Below, in pieces: positions 43,319 through 55,089 of a stretch of DNA of 64,000 nucleotides (positions are counted from its first letter, which is position 1; the number at the start of each line of letters is the position of its first letter). A program made the translations under genes and the position numbers. Source of the stretch: Sulfuricurvum sp. IAE1 (lineage in GTDB: Bacteria > Campylobacterota > Campylobacteria > Campylobacterales > Sulfurimonadaceae); NCBI RefSeq assembly GCF_004347735.1, contig NZ_SLTI01000007.1:186001-250000 (forward strand). Direction: 5' to 3'. Under the pieces are notes generated by a model that was not told where the DNA came from, made no database searches, and saw only the letters and a program-made list of their open reading frames with translations.

Positions 43319-44584
43319 TTACGCGTCCAATGCCTGTTTGAGGTCGTTGATCAAATCCCGGCTGTCTTCAAGGCCGATGCTCAGGCGAATCAACCCCGAG
43401 GGGACGCCGCAGGCGATCAATTCTTCGTTCGAGAGCTGCTGATGGGTCGTCGATGCCGGATGGGTGATGATCGACTTGGAATCGCCGATATTGACGACAA
43501 GCGAGAACAGCGCCGTCGCATCCACGATTTTTTTGGCTTCCTCGAAACTCTCCACCTCGAAGCTCAGCAGCCCGCTTGCCATTCCGCCATCGAAATAACG
43601 CTGCGCGTTGGCATAGTTGGCGTTGCTTTTGAGCCCCGGATAGTTCACCTTTTTCACTTTCGGATGAGCTTCGAGGAATTCCGCAACGGCCAGCGCGTTG
43701 CGCGAATGTTCGCGCATCCGAAGGCTGAGCGTTTCGATCCCCTGGATAAAAAGCCACGAGTTGAACGGAGAGACTACCGCGCCGAGATCGCGCAGCAGGG
43801 AGAGACGCGCACGCAATGTAAAAAGGGGCAGCGGAACGTCGACGTAGACGAGGCCGTGGTAACTCTCATCCGGCTCGTTAAACTGCGGATAGCGAGCGTT
43901 CCCTTTGATCAGATCCAGCAGACCGTGGCGTTCAACCATAATACCGCCGATGGCAAGCCCCTGCCCCGTCGTATATTTGCTGGCACTGTGGACGACGACG
44001 TCGACCCCGTGTTCCAGCGGACGGCACAGTACCGGGGTAGCAACGGTATTGTCGACGATCGTGAGGATCCCGTGTTTTTTCGCAATGGCCGTGATCGCGC
44101 CGATATCGGCGACGTCGATACTGGGGTTGGTGAGGGTCTCAAAGAAGATCGCCTTGGTTTTGCCATCGACGAGCGCCTCGATCTCTTCGGGGTTATGGAC
44201 ATTGAAAAATCGTGCCTGGATGCCGAAACGTTTAAGGGTATGGGCCGCCTGGGTCAGAGTTCCGCCGTAGAGCTGCTTGGCGCAGACGATGTTATCCCCT
44301 GCCTCGGCGGCGTTGGCGATCGCGTAAAAAATGGCGGCCATTCCGCTCGATGCGGCCAGACCTGCCGCTCCTCCCTCGAGGGCGGCAAAACGTTTTTCAA
44401 AAACGTCGGTCGTCGGATTGTTCAACCGAGTATAAATGTTCCCCAGTTCTTTGAGGGCAAAAAGATTGGCTGCGTGCTCGACGTCACGAAATTCGTACGC
44501 CGTCGTCTGGTAAATGGGGACGGCCATCGTGCTCTGCGTATCTTTGTCGTATCCGGCGTGGATGGCATCGGTTTGAAGTTGCAT
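43319..44584 (-). CDS. metY: O-acetylhomoserine aminocarboxypropyltransferase / sulfhydrylase
   Basis: Makes homocysteine (or methionine) from O-acetylhomoserine and sulfide. It is a PLP enzyme of 421 residues with the lysine in S-A-S-K-Y-T-T-G-Q-G near 205. Other blocks are A-V-P-I-Y-Q-T-T-A-Y, L-A-A-S-S-G-M-A-A and T-L-T-N-P. The ATG at 44584 has AAAGG six bases upstream; an ATG two codons before overlaps that site and is rejected. With metX it gives direct sulfhydrylation, suited to a sulfide-rich habitat. Confidence 0.96.
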   Translation of the reverse strand: MQLQTDAIHAGYDKDTQSTMAVPIYQTTAYEFRDVEHAANLFALKELGNIYTRLNNPTTDVFEKRFAALEGGAAGLAASSGMAAIFYAIANAAEAGDNIVCAKQLYGGTLTQAAHTLKRFGIQARFFNVHNPEEIEALVDGKTKAIFFETLTNPSIDVADIGAITAIAKKHGILTIVDNTVATPVLCRPLEHGVDVVVHSASKYTTGQGLAIGGIMVERHGLLDLIKGNARYPQFNEPDESYHGLVYVDVPLPLFTLRARLSLLRDLGAVVSPFNSWLFIQGIETLSLRMREHSRNALAVAEFLEAHPKVKKVNYPGLKSNANYANAQRYFDGGMASGLLSFEVESFEEAKKIVDATALFSLVVNIGDSKSIITHPASTTHQQLSNEELIACGVPSGLIRLSIGLEDSRDLINDLKQALDA

Positions 44585-44685
44585 ATTCATCCTTTAGTGG
44601 TTGTTTGGCGCAATTGTATCCACAACCCGTCTTTTTTCCCGTGTTTCCCAAACGGTTTAATTACCATTAAACCGATAGGAATTAC

Positions 44686-47473
<2,788 letters not shown>

Positions 47474-47477
<4 letters not shown>

Positions 47478-47599
47478 TCACCTTCCTTTGTTCGTTTTGC
47501 TTTTCGTACCATATAGATCCCCGCCCCGATGACGGCGAAAATAACCGCTACCGTTTCCGCGATAAAAGCCGTCGGAACCGGCTGTGTCACGTCGATCAT
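47474..47599 (-). CDS. 41-residue single-helix membrane protein coupled to ileS and gatA
   Basis: The reading frame starts at ATG 47599, whose bases overlap the ileS stop as ATGA, and its own stop overlaps the gatA start. The protein has a short polar start ([10 protein letters not shown]), one helix ([22 protein letters not shown]) and a basic tail (R-K-A-K-R-T-K). Positive charge after the helix predicts an N-out orientation. The double overlap and membrane composition argue that it is expressed, but no homologue is known to me. Confidence 0.65.
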
Positions 47600-50370
47600 T
47601 CGGCGACCATCCAGCCTGAAACCACCTGTGTACACCGCGGACAAAGCGTCTCTTCGTTCTGGCTGTGGTATTTCCAGCAGCGGGGGCATTTGGCTTTGGT
47701 CGCCAACGCTACGTTATACAGTTCCCCTTCGACTTCAAAGGTCGCTTTGACGTCATCGAGGACGCACGCGCACCATTTGGAGATGACAAGGTACTCTTCC
47801 GCATCGCTTTTCTTGATCGTTTTGGCTTTCGGATCGACGCTTGAAACAACCAGTTCGAGGGTATTTTTGATCACCTTCTCTTTTTTGAGGGCGTCAACGA
47901 TCTCGTTGAGTTTTTCACGGACCGTTTTCATGTACGTTTCGTCCCACGTGCTTTCCACCGGGTCGATCGAAACGTATACGATGTCGAAAATATCTTTTGC
48001 TTCCCCTTTGATTACCGCGGGGGCATGCTCGAAGATCTCGTCGGCCGTATAAGTGAGGATCGGCGCAATCAGCCCCAGCATGGAGCGGGCGATGATCGCC
48101 ATCGCGCTTTGCGATGAACGGCGTTCGGCAGAATCGGCGTTGTCACAGTACATCCGGTCTTTGGTGATGTCGATGTAGATGCCGCTGAGCTCGTTGACGA
48201 TAAAATAGTTCAGTCCGCTCATCCCGTGGACGAAATTGTACTCGCCGAACAAACGGTGCGTTTCGTCGAATACCGCTTTTGCTTTCGCGACGATCCACTT
48301 GTCGATTTCGCCCATATCGCCGTAGGGGACGATTGCCTCAAGTCCATCGAGATTGGCCAGTATAATCCGGAAGGTATTGCGCAGTTTCCGGTACTGTTCC
48401 GCCGTCTGCTTGAGGATGTTGTCGGAAATCTTCAGATCCCCCTGGTAGTCGCTCATCGCGACCCACAGGCGGAGGATTTCGCTCCCGTACTGGCTCAGGA
48501 CCTTCTCGGGGGCAACGACGTTGCCTTTGGATTTGGACATCTTCTCCCCCTTCTCATCGACCGTGAAACCGTGGGTGAGAAGCGCTTTGTAGGGAGCGAC
48601 ATGCTCGACCGACGCGCTCAGGAAGAGCGAACTCTGGAACCATCCGCGGTGCTGGTCGCTTCCTTCGATGTAAAGGTCTGCCGGATACGTTCCCGCATCG
48701 TAGTTGCGCGATTTGAGCACCGCGTTCCACGTCGAGCCGCTGTCAAACCAAACGTCGAGGATATCGGACACTTTTTCAAGCTCTTCGGGCTTGTACGGAG
48801 CACCCGGGTAGAGGAGTTCTTCGATGCTCATCGAATACCACGCGTCGGTGCTGTGCATCTCGAAAATCATCGCGATAAAGTTCAATACTTTTTCGTCCAG
48901 GATCACCTCTCCCGTGGCCTTGACGCGGAAGAACGCGATGGGGACCCCCCAGTCTCGCTGACGGGAGATACACCAGTCGGGACGGTTTTCGACCATCGAG
49001 CCCAAACGGTTGCGTCCGGATTCGGGATAAAAGGCCGTTTTGCCCACTTCGTCTTTGGCAATTTCGCGGAGCGTTTTAGACTCGCCATCAGGAGTGCCGT
49101 CGACGCTGATGAACCACTGCTTCGTCGCGCGGTAAATGAGCGGCGTGTGCGAACGCCAGCAGTGCGGATAGGAGTGGCGGAATTTGCTAACTTTGAGCGC
49201 TTTGTCGCCGAGCAGTTCGATGATCGGTTCGTTCGCTTTGAAAATGTGCATCCCGACGAACGTTTCGGGATTCGGAAGAAGCTTTTCGCGAACGACGGTC
49301 TGATCGTAGCATCCCGTCTCATCGACCGGCATCACCACTTCGAGGTTGTAGCGAAGCCCTACGCGATAGTCGTCCTCCCCGTGCCCGGGTGCGGTGTGGA
49401 CGCATCCCGAACCGTTGTCCATCAATACGTGCTCGCCCAGCACGATGTGTGATCCGCGACCGTTGAGCGGATTGATCGCATAAAGGTTTTCAAACTTTTT
49501 CGCCTCGATCTTCTGCACGACGGTTCCGGTGAAAACACCCTCTTCGATAAGTGCTTCGTAGCGTTTCTCGGCCACGATGTAACCGTCGGAAGTGCGGACG
49601 TATGTTTCATCAGGGTTCAAAGAGATCCCCGTATTGGCCGGCAGGGTCCATGGCGTCGTCGTCCAGATGACGATCGCGGCGCTGCCTTCAATCCCTGCGC
49701 GCACTTTGGCTTCATCGGAAAGTTCAAACGCAACGTAAATCGAATAGTCCTCTTTCTCCTCGTACTCCACTTCGGCTTCGGCCAGAGCGGTACGCTCCGC
49801 CCAGCTCCAGTAGACCGGTTTGGAACGCTCGATCAGTAACCCTTTCTTCGCTACCGCGCACAGGGTTCGGTAGATGTTGGCTTCGAATTTGTAATCCATC
49901 GTCAGGTAAGGGTTGTCCCAGTCGGCGACGACGCCGAGCTTCTTGAATTCCTCGCGCTGGATATCGATAAATTCGCTCGCGTGCTCACGGCACAGACGAC
50001 GCACTTCGGCGGTGCTGAGCTGTTCTTTTTTCTGTTTTCCGCCCAGTTTTTTCTCGACCTGCTGTTCAATCGGCAGCCCGTGGCAATCCCAGCCCGGCGT
50101 AAAACGGACCGATTTGCCGTTGAAATAATGGTATTTGACGATAATGTCTTTGAGAATTTTGTTCAGCGCGTGTCCGATGTGGGTATGGCCGTTGGCATAG
50201 GGGGGGCCGTCGTGCAGCGTAAAGCTCTGGGCACCCGCTCGGTTGGCTTTCATCCGGTTGTAGACGTCTTGGGCGATCCATGCGGCATAGCGCGCAGGTT
50301 CGTTTTGGACCAGGTTTCCGCGCATCGGAAACTCGGTCTGCGGCAGTAGGAGGGTATCTTTATAATCCAT
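47596..50370 (-). CDS. ileS: isoleucyl-tRNA synthetase
   Basis: Charges tRNA(Ile). A class I synthetase of 924 residues with the HIGH box as H-T-H-I-G-H (about 63-68), the CP1 editing domain (including T-T-P-W-T-L-P-A-N), the KMSKS loop G-E-K-M-S-K-S-K-G-N (about 595-604) and a C-terminal zinc finger (C-P-R-C-W-K-Y, then L-C-P-R-C). This is the bacterial mupirocin-sensitive form. A TATAAT box lies at 50408-50413 on the minus strand. First gene of the ileS, small membrane, gatA, guaB unit. Confidence 0.97.
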   Translation of the reverse strand: MDYKDTLLLPQTEFPMRGNLVQNEPARYAAWIAQDVYNRMKANRAGAQSFTLHDGPPYANGHTHIGHALNKILKDIIVKYHYFNGKSVRFTPGWDCHGLPIEQQVEKKLGGKQKKEQLSTAEVRRLCREHASEFIDIQREEFKKLGVVADWDNPYLTMDYKFEANIYRTLCAVAKKGLLIERSKPVYWSWAERTALAEAEVEYEEKEDYSIYVAFELSDEAKVRAGIEGSAAIVIWTTTPWTLPANTGISLNPDETYVRTSDGYIVAEKRYEALIEEGVFTGTVVQKIEAKKFENLYAINPLNGRGSHIVLGEHVLMDNGSGCVHTAPGHGEDDYRVGLRYNLEVVMPVDETGCYDQTVVREKLLPNPETFVGMHIFKANEPIIELLGDKALKVSKFRHSYPHCWRSHTPLIYRATKQWFISVDGTPDGESKTLREIAKDEVGKTAFYPESGRNRLGSMVENRPDWCISRQRDWGVPIAFFRVKATGEVILDEKVLNFIAMIFEMHSTDAWYSMSIEELLYPGAPYKPEELEKVSDILDVWFDSGSTWNAVLKSRNYDAGTYPADLYIEGSDQHRGWFQSSLFLSASVEHVAPYKALLTHGFTVDEKGEKMSKSKGNVVAPEKVLSQYGSEILRLWVAMSDYQGDLKISDNILKQTAEQYRKLRNTFRIILANLDGLEAIVPYGDMGEIDKWIVAKAKAVFDETHRLFGEYNFVHGMSGLNYFIVNELSGIYIDITKDRMYCDNADSAERRSSQSAMAIIARSMLGLIAPILTYTADEIFEHAPAVIKGEAKDIFDIVYVSIDPVESTWDETYMKTVREKLNEIVDALKKEKVIKNTLELVVSSVDPKAKTIKKSDAEEYLVISKWCACVLDDVKATFEVEGELYNVALATKAKCPRCWKYHSQNEETLCPRCTQVVSGWMVAE

Positions 50371-50479
50371 TCGGATCCCTTAATAATGAGCATATAAAAA
50401 GTGGTGCATTATAGCTTTTAGGTGATTAAATTTTGCTGTCACTATGCTATACTACCCCAATTTTATACAGGGTTGGACT

Positions 50480-51571
50480 ATGAAACGCGACGTAATTTTT
50501 GTCGGAAACCGCCTGATTCTCAACGAGGCATACGAGCGCTACATTCTCCGAAACATCAAAAGCCGCTTCTCCTCGATCGACTCGATCAGTTATTTCGAAG
50601 AATCGGACAAAGACCTCTTTTTGCATCTCGACGCGCTCCTTAAACACGAATCCAAACTGGTCATCGTCACCACCAAAACCACCTTTACGATCGTCGGCAA
50701 ACTTCTCAGCACGGTTACCGCCGACAACCAGGTCCTCAAAAATAATATGCTCATCCCCTCACGCGCCGATATCCTCGAAAACGGCAGCTACCTTCTCAAC
50801 CATAACAGCTCCGAAATCAACGTCATCCTGGCAACAGAGGGTAAAGCCCTCCCCCCGATACTTATCGGCGACGAATCACGCCAGGCAATCATCCACCTCT
50901 TCAACGAAGATCTAGCCAGTGCCCAGACTCTCCTTGAGCCGCTGGCGCAAAACTTCGACGTACGGCTCGAATTCAGCCTTCTCGTCGAGGGGTGGCTTAA
51001 AATCCGGATTCATGCCCGCCGCCACGGCAACCTTTCGCAGTTCATCGCTTCGGCCAAGGGGCTGATGCACCACAAGGTGATCGCCGCGGCGAACGTAGCC
51101 GCCTTTATCATCGAGCGGCTGGGGGCACACAACAAAAAGCTCTCGTTCGCCGAAAGCTGCAGCGGCGGGTCGCTGGCCCATTTCTTTACCTCCCAAAGCG
51201 GTGCATCGGCCGTTTTCGACGGTTCGCTTATCACCTATTCCAACGTCCTCAAAGCCAACTGGCTTGCCGTGGACGACGAATCTCTTGATGCTTTCGGGGC
51301 CGTCAGCGCCGAAGTCGTTATGCAGATGTCGGAAGGGGCGATGAACGTCAGCTTTTCCGATTATGCACTCTCTATCAGCGGCGTGGCCGGCCCCAGCGGC
51401 GGGAGCGATGCCAAGCCCGTCGGGACCGTCTACATCAGCGCCCGTTCCAAAACCGCCGTCCATACCGAGCGTTTCCATTTCGAAGGGGATCGTAACTATA
51501 TCCAGGAACAAAGCGTCCTGATGGCCGTCAAAATGCTCCTCAACGTCGACCGCGAACTCTTTTTTGCCTAA
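50480..51571 (+). CDS. CinA-like protein with NMN deamidase domain
   Basis: A 363-residue protein. The C-terminal 160 residues form a CinA/PncC nicotinamide mononucleotide amidohydrolase domain: L-S-F-A-E-S-C-S-G-G-S-L-A, then G-S-L-I-T-Y-S-N, then G-V-A-G-P-S-G-G-S and P-V-G-T-V-Y. These deamidate NMN in pyridine nucleotide salvage. The N-terminal half sits where CinA has a molybdopterin-binding-like domain, but the usual G-G-L-G-P-T motif is absent (V-T-T-K-T-T-F-T), so that part looks degenerate. ATG 50480 is chosen after a TATACT box at 50448-50453; upstream in-frame ATGs lack a site. Confidence 0.85.
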   Translation: MKRDVIFVGNRLILNEAYERYILRNIKSRFSSIDSISYFEESDKDLFLHLDALLKHESKLVIVTTKTTFTIVGKLLSTVTADNQVLKNNMLIPSRADILENGSYLLNHNSSEINVILATEGKALPPILIGDESRQAIIHLFNEDLASAQTLLEPLAQNFDVRLEFSLLVEGWLKIRIHARRHGNLSQFIASAKGLMHHKVIAAANVAAFIIERLGAHNKKLSFAESCSGGSLAHFFTSQSGASAVFDGSLITYSNVLKANWLAVDDESLDAFGAVSAEVVMQMSEGAMNVSFSDYALSISGVAGPSGGSDAKPVGTVYISARSKTAVHTERFHFEGDRNYIQEQSVLMAVKMLLNVDRELFFA

Positions 51572-51585
51572 TCACGTTTTTTTTC

Positions 51586-51614
51586 TTGACAAAGCGGGAC
51601 ATTTCCCCTATAAT
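51586..51614 (+). promoter_or_regulatory. consensus promoter of the tRNA cluster
   Basis: TTGACA (51586-51591) and TATAAT (51609-51614) are separated by 17 bases. This is a perfect sigma-70 promoter, placing the start about 30 bases upstream of tRNA-Lys. Confidence 0.85.
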
Positions 51615-51652
51615 TTCGCCCTCACAATCACCGAATTCGGTCGGTTGAAGAG

Positions 51653-51728
51653 GTCTCGTTAGCTCAGCCGGTAGAGCATCTCACTTTTAATGAGGGGGTC
51701 GATGGTTCGAATCCATCACGAGACACCA
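51653..51728 (+). tRNA. tRNA-Lys (anticodon TTT)
   Basis: 76 bases including the encoded CCA. The acceptor GTCTCGT pairs with ACGAGAC. The anticodon loop is CTTTTAA with normal U33, reading lysine codons AAA/AAG. The T loop is TTCGAAT. It is first of a four-tRNA cluster on a strong promoter. Confidence 0.96.
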
Positions 51729-51741
51729 TGGTTGGTTCAGT

Positions 51742-51817
51742 GACCCTTTCGTCTAGTGGCCAAGGACACTATCACTTCATGGTAGGAACAGAGGTTCAAA
51801 TCCTTTAGGGGTCGCCA
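51742..51817 (+). tRNA. tRNA-Glu (anticodon TTC), C at position 33
   Basis: 76 bases with CCA encoded. The acceptor GACCCTT pairs with AGGGGTC (one G-U pair), the anticodon stem CTATC with GGTAG, and the T stem AGAGG with CCTTT. The layout base for base follows E. coli tRNA-Glu. The anticodon loop reads ACTTCAT, so position 33 is C instead of the near-universal U and 32/38 are A/U. Reads Glu codons GAA/GAG by the anticodon. Confidence 0.88.
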
Positions 51818-51835
51818 TTGTTCGATGTTCGGTAA

Positions 51836-51911
51836 GGGCGTTTAGCTCAGTTGGTAGAGCGCTACCCTTACAAGGTAGATGTCACAAGTTCGAGTCTTGT
51901 AATGCCCACCA
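51836..51911 (+). tRNA. tRNA-Val (anticodon TAC)
   Basis: 76 bases with CCA. The acceptor GGGCGTT pairs with AATGCCC (one G-U), the anticodon stem CTACC with GGTAG, and the loop CTTACAA has U33. Reads GUA/GUG and probably others by wobble. Confidence 0.95.
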
Positions 51912-51918
51912 TTTTTGT

Positions 51919-51995
51919 GCAGCCATAGTTCAGTTGGTTAGAATGCCTGCCTGTCACGCAGGAGGTCGCGAGTTCGAGTCTCGTTGGCTGCGCCA
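51919..51995 (+). tRNA. tRNA-Asp (anticodon GTC)
   Basis: 77 bases with CCA. The acceptor GCAGCCA pairs with TGGCTGC, the anticodon stem CCTGC with GCAGG, and the loop is CTGTCAC with U33. Confidence 0.96.
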
Positions 51996-52038
51996 CCCTT
52001 CTTTTTCCCCCTTTTCGTATTTGTGTTATGATTATCCG

Positions 52039-52614
52039 ATGAAACTCAAACCTCTTTTGTTTATCGCGTATGTTACGGTCTGGTTAGTTCTGGCGATCGA
52101 TCCGTGGTATCGTGAAGACTGGCTGCTGGAAAATATTCTGGTATTCGTTGCCCTTCCCGTGGTGATATGGGGAGAACGCCGTTTCGGTTTTTCGCCTGCC
52201 GCCGCGTGGATGCTGTTTGTGTTTTTCGTTCTGCATGCCATCGGAGCGCACTACACCTACAGCGAGATGCCCTGGTTTGATCTTTTCACCCGTACTTTCG
52301 GTTTTGAACGCAATCATTACGACCGCGTTGCCCATTTTCTGTTCGGGTTTTTGCTGTTAGTACCGTTTGCCGAGCTCTTCGCCGTTTCCGCCAAACCCGG
52401 TAAAACGGTTTTTGCTTTCGCGTTTGTCTTTATGATTGCGGCTTCGGGTTTTTACGAGGTACTCGAATGGCTCGCCACCGAAGTGACCCATGCCGAACTC
52501 GGAACCGCGTTTCTGGGAACGCAGGGAGACGAGTGGGACGCACAGAAAGACATGCTGATGTGTTATCTTGGCATTATCGCGGGGGCGTTGATTTGGCGGA
52601 GACGGATACTCTAA
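52039..52614 (+). CDS. DUF2238 (YjdF-like) inner-membrane protein
   Basis: A 191-residue protein with five or six helices and the DUF2238 core Y-D-R-V-A-H-F-L-F-G-F near residue 95. It also has G-D-E-W-D-A-Q-K-D-M near 165, with H and D/E residues inside membrane segments. No function is established for the family. The ATG at 52039 is only six bases after an extended -10 box (TGTTATGAT), so the mRNA may be leaderless. It is tandem to the tRNA cluster and convergent with the SO_0444-like gene. Confidence 0.88.
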   Translation: MKLKPLLFIAYVTVWLVLAIDPWYREDWLLENILVFVALPVVIWGERRFGFSPAAAWMLFVFFVLHAIGAHYTYSEMPWFDLFTRTFGFERNHYDRVAHFLFGFLLLVPFAELFAVSAKPGKTVFAFAFVFMIAASGFYEVLEWLATEVTHAELGTAFLGTQGDEWDAQKDMLMCYLGIIAGALIWRRRIL

Positions 52615-52630
52615 AAGCCTCCGGCGCGTT

Positions 52631-53695
52631 TTAACCGCAACAGCTCCCGCCCGAACAGCTTTTTTTGTCCGAAGCGCTCAAACGGTTTCGGACGAGGTGA
52701 TAAGCGATCAACCCCCACAAAAGAGCCGCGGCTCCTTGTTCCAGCCACCCCTGCTCCTCTTTGTGCCCCATCGCCATGCGAAATTCCAGCGCATCGAATA
52801 CGATGTCGATCAGGACGCCGGAGAGAAGGCTTCCCGCTACGATGACCGAGAGATAGACAACCAATGCACGCATACCGAGCATGGATTTGACGACCCCCAT
52901 TGTTACGGTGTTGGTCGCGGGGCCCGCGGTGAGAAAGACGAACGCCGCCCCCGGCGAGACGCCGGCCATGATGAGCGATGCCGCGATCGGAAGCGAAGCG
53001 GTGGCGCACACGTACATCGGGGCGGCTACCGCGACGGCGATCAGGTATCCCAGCCATCGGTTATCCTCAAACAGCTGGTGGAGGTTCTGCGGAAGGGCCG
53101 CGGCGATGAACGCACCGATCACCAACCCCCAGAACAGTGGCTTGCTGAAACTTCCCAGCAACGTACCGAATCCATAGATGAAAACTTTCCCCAGCGAAAA
53201 CGGCTCAGAAGGAGCCGGCGCGGAAGGCTGCACCACCGACATCCTCCCCTCGGGCACGACGGCCGAAAATCGGGCGGGCTGAAACGGCACATCGGATTCA
53301 ATACGATTCATCAACAGGCCCGCCGCGATCGCGATCAATACGGAACTGGCAACCCGGTATAACGTGAATGCCCATCCGAACATCCCGAACGTGGCAAGAA
53401 TCGAATCGATCCCCGTAATCGGCGTCGATATCAGAAACGAAAGGGTAGCCCCCCTGGACGCCCCGCTTTTACGCAGGGAAGCGGCAAAGGGGATGACGCT
53501 GCATGAGCACAGCGGGAGCGGCGTTCCGATAAGCGCCGCTTTATAAACGGCGCCGTGCGTCGAGGGACCCAGATGTTTCCGAACCGCTTCTTCCCGTACG
53601 AACTGGTGTAAAACACCTGCTGCCAGAAGTCCGAAAAGAATATAAACCCCCATATCGACACTTAGATCCCATAAGGCAATCCCTAATGCTTCCAT
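52631..53695 (-). CDS. SO_0444-type Cu/Zn efflux permease
   Basis: A 354-residue permease of the ArsP_1/DUF318 family with about eight helices. It has the signature C-S-C-S-V-I-P-F-A (residues about 63-71) and the pattern S-T-P-I-T-G-I-D-S. It ends in a Cys-rich tail (S-C-S-G-G-S-C-C-G), the hallmark of the SO_0444 group linked to copper or zinc export. It starts 59 bp beyond the multicopper oxidase gene. A Fur-like palindrome lies just upstream, at 53711-53734. Confidence 0.88.
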   Translation of the reverse strand: MEALGIALWDLSVDMGVYILFGLLAAGVLHQFVREEAVRKHLGPSTHGAVYKAALIGTPLPLCSCSVIPFAASLRKSGASRGATLSFLISTPITGIDSILATFGMFGWAFTLYRVASSVLIAIAAGLLMNRIESDVPFQPARFSAVVPEGRMSVVQPSAPAPSEPFSLGKVFIYGFGTLLGSFSKPLFWGLVIGAFIAAALPQNLHQLFEDNRWLGYLIAVAVAAPMYVCATASLPIAASLIMAGVSPGAAFVFLTAGPATNTVTMGVVKSMLGMRALVVYLSVIVAGSLLSGVLIDIVFDALEFRMAMGHKEEQGWLEQGAAALLWGLIAYHLVRNRLSASDKKSCSGGSCCG

Positions 53696-53710
53696 TTGAA
53701 GATCCTTAAA

Positions 53711-53734
53711 ATGATAACTATTATCGTATTATCG
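53711..53734. promoter_or_regulatory. Fur/Zur-like palindromic box
   Basis: GATAACTATTATC (53713-53725) is a perfect inverted repeat and is followed by another TATTATC. It matches much of the GATAATGATAATCATTATC Fur box. It is 15-40 bases upstream of the permease start and would control that gene. Confidence 0.5.
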
Positions 53735-53754
53735 TTTTTTCCCCTTAATCTTTC

Positions 53755-55089
53755 CTATAATTTGCGTGCTACGCTTCCAACGGGGTGTTCAAACCATCCC
53801 GGATCGGCATAATCTCCTTCGGCCTGATCTTTACGTACTTTGACGACGGTAAACATACCCCCCATTTCGATCGGCCCGAACGGCCCTTTCCCGGTCATCA
53901 TCGGCAACGTATTTTCAGGCAGCGCCATCCCCATTTCGGCCATATCCTGCATCTCCGCCATCCCGGTTCGCCCCATGGGCATGTACATGTAATCGGGGAA
54001 AAGGTCGCTTATTTTCTCGGTCAGATCGTCTTGTTTGACGCCGAGCATGTTCGGAACGCCGTGTCCCATGGGACCCATCGTATGGTGCGATTTGTGACAG
54101 TGGAATGCCCAATCCCCTTCTTCGGTGGCGGTAAACTCGATGCACCGGACCGACCCGACGGGGATATCGGCCGTCACTTCTGGCCATCGCGCACTTTTTG
54201 GAACCCAACCTCCGTCGGTTCCGGTCACTTCGAATATATGGCCGTGCATATGGATCGGATGGTTCGTCATCGTCAAATTGCCTACCCGGATCCTCACCCG
54301 GTCTCCTTTGCGCACGACCATCGGATCGATTCCCGGAAAAACGCGGCTATTGAAGCTCCAAAGGTTGAATTCGCTCATCGTGCCAGGATCGGGCGTATAG
54401 GTGCCGGGTGCAACGTCGTAACTGGCGAGAAGAAAACAAAAATCACGGTCAACGCGATGCAATTTTGGATTTTTGGGGTGAACGATAAACATCCCCATCA
54501 TCCCCATCGCCATCTGAACCATCTCGTCGGCATGGGGATGGTACATAAACGTTCCGCTCTGGCGAAGGGTAAATTCGTAAACGTACGTTTCTCCCGGCTT
54601 GATCTGCGGCTGGGTCAGTCCCCCCACACCGTCCATGCCGTTGGGAAGAATCAGACCGTGCCAATGGATCGTCGTATGTTCGGGGAGATTGTTCGTGACC
54701 ACCAGACGGATGCGGTCCCCTTCGACCGCTTCGATCGTCGGCCCGGGCGACGTACCGTTGTACCCCCAGCAGTTGACCACCATACCGGGGGCAAACTCCC
54801 GGATGACGGGTTCGGCAACCAGCCGAAACTCTTTTACCCCCTCTTTCATTTCGTACGGAAGGCTCCAACCGTTAAGGGTAACGACGGGATTGTAATTTTT
54901 CCCTTTCTTGGGCGTTATGATCGTCGAAGGGGAGAGAACTTTTTGCGGGTTCTCCACCCGGCTCAGCTGCCGTTTCGGAGCCGCGTGAACACTATGGTCG
55001 TGTTCTGAAGCCCCCGATTCTTTCGGAAGTGCGGCGGCGGCAAGAACCGCCGATGCCAACCCCAGGAAATTGCGTCTATTGTGCTCCAT
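53755..55089 (-). CDS. multicopper oxidase (CopA/CueO type)
   Basis: A periplasmic copper(I) oxidase of 444 residues, exported folded by Tat: R-R-N-F-L-G-L-A near the start. Copper ligand motifs are H-W-H-G (T1/T3 set), H-P-H, H-P-I-H-M-H-G-H and H-C-H-K-S-H-H-T-M. ATG 55089 has GGAGG six bases upstream; an ATG two codons earlier touches that site. A Met-rich stretch (M-G-M-M-G-M) may collect copper. It overlaps the TolC-like gene end by about 14 bases, so it is cotranscribed with it and CusF. Confidence 0.94.
   Translation of the reverse strand: MEHNRRNFLGLASAVLAAAALPKESGASEHDHSVHAAPKRQLSRVENPQKVLSPSTIITPKKGKNYNPVVTLNGWSLPYEMKEGVKEFRLVAEPVIREFAPGMVVNCWGYNGTSPGPTIEAVEGDRIRLVVTNNLPEHTTIHWHGLILPNGMDGVGGLTQPQIKPGETYVYEFTLRQSGTFMYHPHADEMVQMAMGMMGMFIVHPKNPKLHRVDRDFCFLLASYDVAPGTYTPDPGTMSEFNLWSFNSRVFPGIDPMVVRKGDRVRIRVGNLTMTNHPIHMHGHIFEVTGTDGGWVPKSARWPEVTADIPVGSVRCIEFTATEEGDWAFHCHKSHHTMGPMGHGVPNMLGVKQDDLTEKISDLFPDYMYMPMGRTGMAEMQDMAEMGMALPENTLPMMTGKGPFGPIEMGGMFTVVKVRKDQAEGDYADPGWFEHPVGSVARKL

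Noticed and set aside
51595-52040. Prophage or integrative element at the tRNA cluster
   Set aside because: No integrase, no direct repeat of a tRNA 3' end and no change in composition beside the tRNAs.
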